A stretch of 64,000 bases of DNA from Terribacillus aidingensis (GTDB lineage Bacteria > Bacillota > Bacilli > Bacillales > Amphibacillaceae). Location: the NCBI RefSeq assembly GCF_900215625.1, contig NZ_OBEK01000005.1, positions 1-64,000 of the forward strand, given 5' to 3'. Position 1 is the stretch's first letter, and the number at the start of each line of letters is the position of its first letter. Shown one piece after another: positions 61,791 to 64,000 of the stretch. The notes under the pieces were generated by a model. It saw only the letters and a list, made by a program, of their open reading frames with translations. It was not told the DNA's origin and did no database searches. Position numbers and translations under genes: made by a program.

Positions 61791-62741
61791 TTATTTCTTC
61801 ATCACAGCAAGCATAAGCGCTTTTTGAGCATGAAGTCTATTCTCAGCTTCCTGAAAGACTGCCGATTGCGGGCCATCAATAACAGCCGCTGTCACTTCTT
61901 CACCTCGGTGCGCCGGGAGGCAATGCAAGAAGATGGCAGCAGAATCAGCCGCTTGCATAAGTGCCTCATTTACCTGGTAGCCTTGGAAGGCACTTAATCT
62001 AGCCTGCTTCTCCTGCTCCTGCCCCATACTAGTCCAGACATCCGTGTAAATAACATCCGCACCAGCAGCCGCTTCTTCCGGACTTTCGGTAATGATCAGG
62101 AACTCTGGGTCCGCACTGATCGCTTTTGCTTTTTCTTCAACTTCTGGGATCGGCTGATAACCAGCAGGCGATGCAATACGAATTTGCATGCCCGTCTTTG
62201 CCGCAGCAATCATCAGACTGTTAGCCACATTATTGGCGTCTCCAATATAAGCAAGTTTGACACCTTCCAGCGTGCCCTTATGTTCCATAATTGTCTGCAA
62301 ATCTGCCAGCGCCTGACACGGATGATATAAATCTGTCAGACCATTAATGACTGGAATTGTCGCGTGAGCAGCCAATTCCTCCACCATCTTATGTGAATTG
62401 GCACGAATCATGATTGCATCCAGATAACCCGAAAGTACCTTCGCAGTATCAGCTACCGGTTCCCCGCGCCCCAGCTGCAGGTCATTTGCATTTAAGTAAA
62501 GCCCCATTCCGCCAAGCTGATAAATACCTGTTTCAAAGGAAACGCGGGTACGTGTGGATGATTTTTCGAAAATCATCCCGAGCGTTTTTCCCGCCAGCGG
62601 CTGGCTCAGCTCGCCTTTTTGATGCTGGCTCTTCAGCTCTGCTGCAAGCTCTAGGATGGATAGGATTTCTTCCTTCGTTAAGTCTTGAAGAGATAGAAGA
62701 CTCTTCCCTGCCAATGTGTGATAATCCGCTAACTGTTTCAT
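61791..62741 (-). CDS. argF: Ornithine carbamoyltransferase
   Basis: 316-residue transferase making citrulline in arginine biosynthesis. Carbamoyl-phosphate loop SSTRTRVSFE, HPCQALADLQ, and ornithine-binding HCLPAHRGEEV are intact. Start ATG at 62741 overlaps the carB stop by 1 nt (TGATG) and has AAGGAG 8 nt upstream. Last gene of a carB-argF unit, as in Bacillus argCJBD-carAB-argF. Confidence 0.97.
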   Translation of the reverse strand: MKQLADYHTLAGKSLLSLQDLTKEEILSILELAAELKSQHQKGELSQPLAGKTLGMIFEKSSTRTRVSFETGIYQLGGMGLYLNANDLQLGRGEPVADTAKVLSGYLDAIMIRANSHKMVEELAAHATIPVINGLTDLYHPCQALADLQTIMEHKGTLEGVKLAYIGDANNVANSLMIAAAKTGMQIRIASPAGYQPIPEVEEKAKAISADPEFLIITESPEEAAAGADVIYTDVWTSMGQEQEKQARLSAFQGYQVNEALMQAADSAAIFLHCLPAHRGEEVTAAVIDGPQSAVFQEAENRLHAQKALMLAVMKK

Positions 62742-64000
62742 CAAACACGCTCCTTCTTCGCTTGCTCCAAATAGTCCGACATCGACCTACATGCAGCCAA
62801 ATCATCTTGACTTGCCAGCCAATAACTCTCCATCGTAGCAAGACTTGTGATACACGGTGTTTCTGTCTTCCAAGCCGCTTCGCGAATACCTTGGAAACCT
62901 TTCCGAGTGCTGCATACTGCTGTTATCTTTTGATCTTCAATCAACGTGATTGCTTGCTCATACGACACAGCCTCATAGGCTTTACTGCCTGGCAGAAGCG
63001 CAGCTGTCTCATGCGTCAGTACAACATTTGCCTGCAGTTGCTCTAAAAGACTTTCAAGCTTTGGTATATCCGAAGCGTCTAAGTCTAGCAGCACTTGCGT
63101 CTCTGCTGAAAGCTGACGGAGTGTCTTCTCTTTCCAGCCAAACGCTTTATGAAGTGCTTCTGCAACGGACTCGCCGATACCGATTGCCTCTCCTGTTGAT
63201 TGCATATCCGGACCGAGAAGCGGATCAACACCTGCTAACTTTGTCGTTGAGAAAACGGGCAGTTTTACCGCATAAAATGGCATTTCCTGTTGTAATCCCA
63301 GCGGGTAGCCAAGATTTTGCAGGCTCTCGCCCATTTGGATTTTTGTCGCTAAATCCACTAACGGGATACCCGTTACTTTGCTGGAAATCGGAACTGTACG
63401 CGACGCACGCGGGTTCACTTCCAGTACATACAGCAGCTCCCGATTTTCACTAAATACGAATTGAATGTTCATGATGCCCTTCATATTCAGAGCGGCTGAA
63501 ATCTTTTGGGCGCAGGAGGCAATTTGTTCCTTCTCTGCTTCTTTCAAGCTTGGTGCTGGGAAGACAGCTGTACTATCTCCGCTATGAATACCTGCCGGCT
63601 CAATATGTTCATAGATTCCTGGAATAAGAATGTCCGCACCATCGCACACAACATCCACTTCCACTTCCATACCTGGCACATATTTATCCAGAAGCAGCGG
63701 GAATAAGCGGGATGGGTGAATTTGCTGCTCTAAATCTTCTAAGTAAGTATTCAGCATATCTTCGGAATACAGAATAACCATCCCTTGCCCGCCGATTACA
63801 TAGGATGGGCGAATTAAAATCGGATAGCCGATCAAACGAGCTTCTTCGTGTAAGGTTGCTGTATCCATCACAGTTGTACCAGGAATATGCGGAATGTTTA
63901 AGTTATGAAGCAATGCATAAAAAGCTTCCCTGTTTTCTACTCGATCAATAGATGCTGTACTTGTTCCGGCAATCGTAACGCCTGCTTCCTCCAGCTCCGC
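62741..64000 (-). CDS. carB: Carbamoyl-phosphate synthase large subunit, 3' part
   Basis: About 420 C-terminal residues, open at the window edge. The second ATP-grasp domain (VIGGQGMVILYSED, LEVNPRASRTVPISSK) and the C-terminal MGS-like allosteric domain (YEAVSYEQAITLIEDQKITAV) are visible. Directly upstream of argF, so the arginine-specific enzyme (CarB/CpaB) rather than the pyrimidine one is likely. The small subunit and N-terminal half lie beyond 64000. Confidence 0.95.
   Translation of the reverse strand, partial: AELEEAGVTIAGTSTASIDRVENREAFYALLHNLNIPHIPGTTVMDTATLHEEARLIGYPILIRPSYVIGGQGMVILYSEDMLNTYLEDLEQQIHPSRLFPLLLDKYVPGMEVEVDVVCDGADILIPGIYEHIEPAGIHSGDSTAVFPAPSLKEAEKEQIASCAQKISAALNMKGIMNIQFVFSENRELLYVLEVNPRASRTVPISSKVTGIPLVDLATKIQMGESLQNLGYPLGLQQEMPFYAVKLPVFSTTKLAGVDPLLGPDMQSTGEAIGIGESVAEALHKAFGWKEKTLRQLSAETQVLLDLDASDIPKLESLLEQLQANVVLTHETAALLPGSKAYEAVSYEQAITLIEDQKITAVCSTRKGFQGIREAAWKTETPCITSLATMESYWLASQDDLAACRSMSDYLEQAKKERV

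Overview
The window is a contiguous piece of chromosome from an endospore-forming Firmicute of the family Bacillaceae. The evidence is conserved synteny (tRNA cluster, sprL, cmpA, tex, the eight-gene rsbR-to-rsbX sigma-B operon, ndoA/ndoAI, alr, ydcC, nnr, acpS), strong AGGAGG ribosome-binding sites, TTG/GTG starts, T-box and FMN riboswitch control, and sporulation genes (cmpA, yteA). The genus cannot be fixed from sequence alone; a halotolerant genus such as Terribacillus is a guess. I see no insertion sequence, prophage, integrase or CRISPR array.

Layout. 1-1690: the 5' end of a 16S rRNA gene and eleven tRNA genes, all minus strand, with promoters upstream and inside the cluster. 1722-14844: sprL, cmpA, tex, the sigma-B stressosome operon, the NdoA/NdoAI toxin-antitoxin pair, alr, a LolA-like lipoprotein, nnr and acpS. 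14998-23049: rhomboid protease, YqeB-like protein, ydbST, cshA, an esterase, YppG-like and glutaredoxin-like proteins, and a short-chain dehydrogenase behind a sigma-B-type promoter. 23084-31550: an ABC-F ATPase with an attenuation-type leader, a lipid kinase, mntH, a thioredoxin-like protein, a CapA-like lipoprotein, a cupin and a T-box-controlled arginyl-tRNA synthetase. 31652-40615: MacB-type ABC transporter, typA, the CssRS secretion-stress system divergent from an HtrA protease, and a decayed Nudix gene. 40693-50211: double glycosyltransferase, methyltransferase, yteA, peptidase S51, an orphan ribonucleotide reductase large subunit, a hydroxyacid dehydrogenase, AEC transporter, xpt and a cold-shock gene. 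50665-56686: corA broken by one stop codon, trhO, bsaA, a second short-chain dehydrogenase and a PadR-controlled membrane-protein operon. 56764-64000: a shortened riboflavin operon under an FMN riboswitch, an ArsR/MFS pair, a VanZ-like protein, argF and the distal part of carB (cut by the window edge).

Functional themes are stress sensing (sigma-B, CssRS/HtrA, cold shock, peroxidase) and RNA-level control (T-box, FMN riboswitch, ABC-F leader, cshA leader). The points most worth following up are the ABC-F leader with a 35-codon peptide and two terminators, the riboflavin operon lacking ribD and the GTP cyclohydrolase II domain, the reductase subunit lacking its C-terminal cysteine tail, the corA nonsense codon, and the PadR operon with duplicated operators, an apparent ATT start and repeated two-helix units in its membrane proteins.
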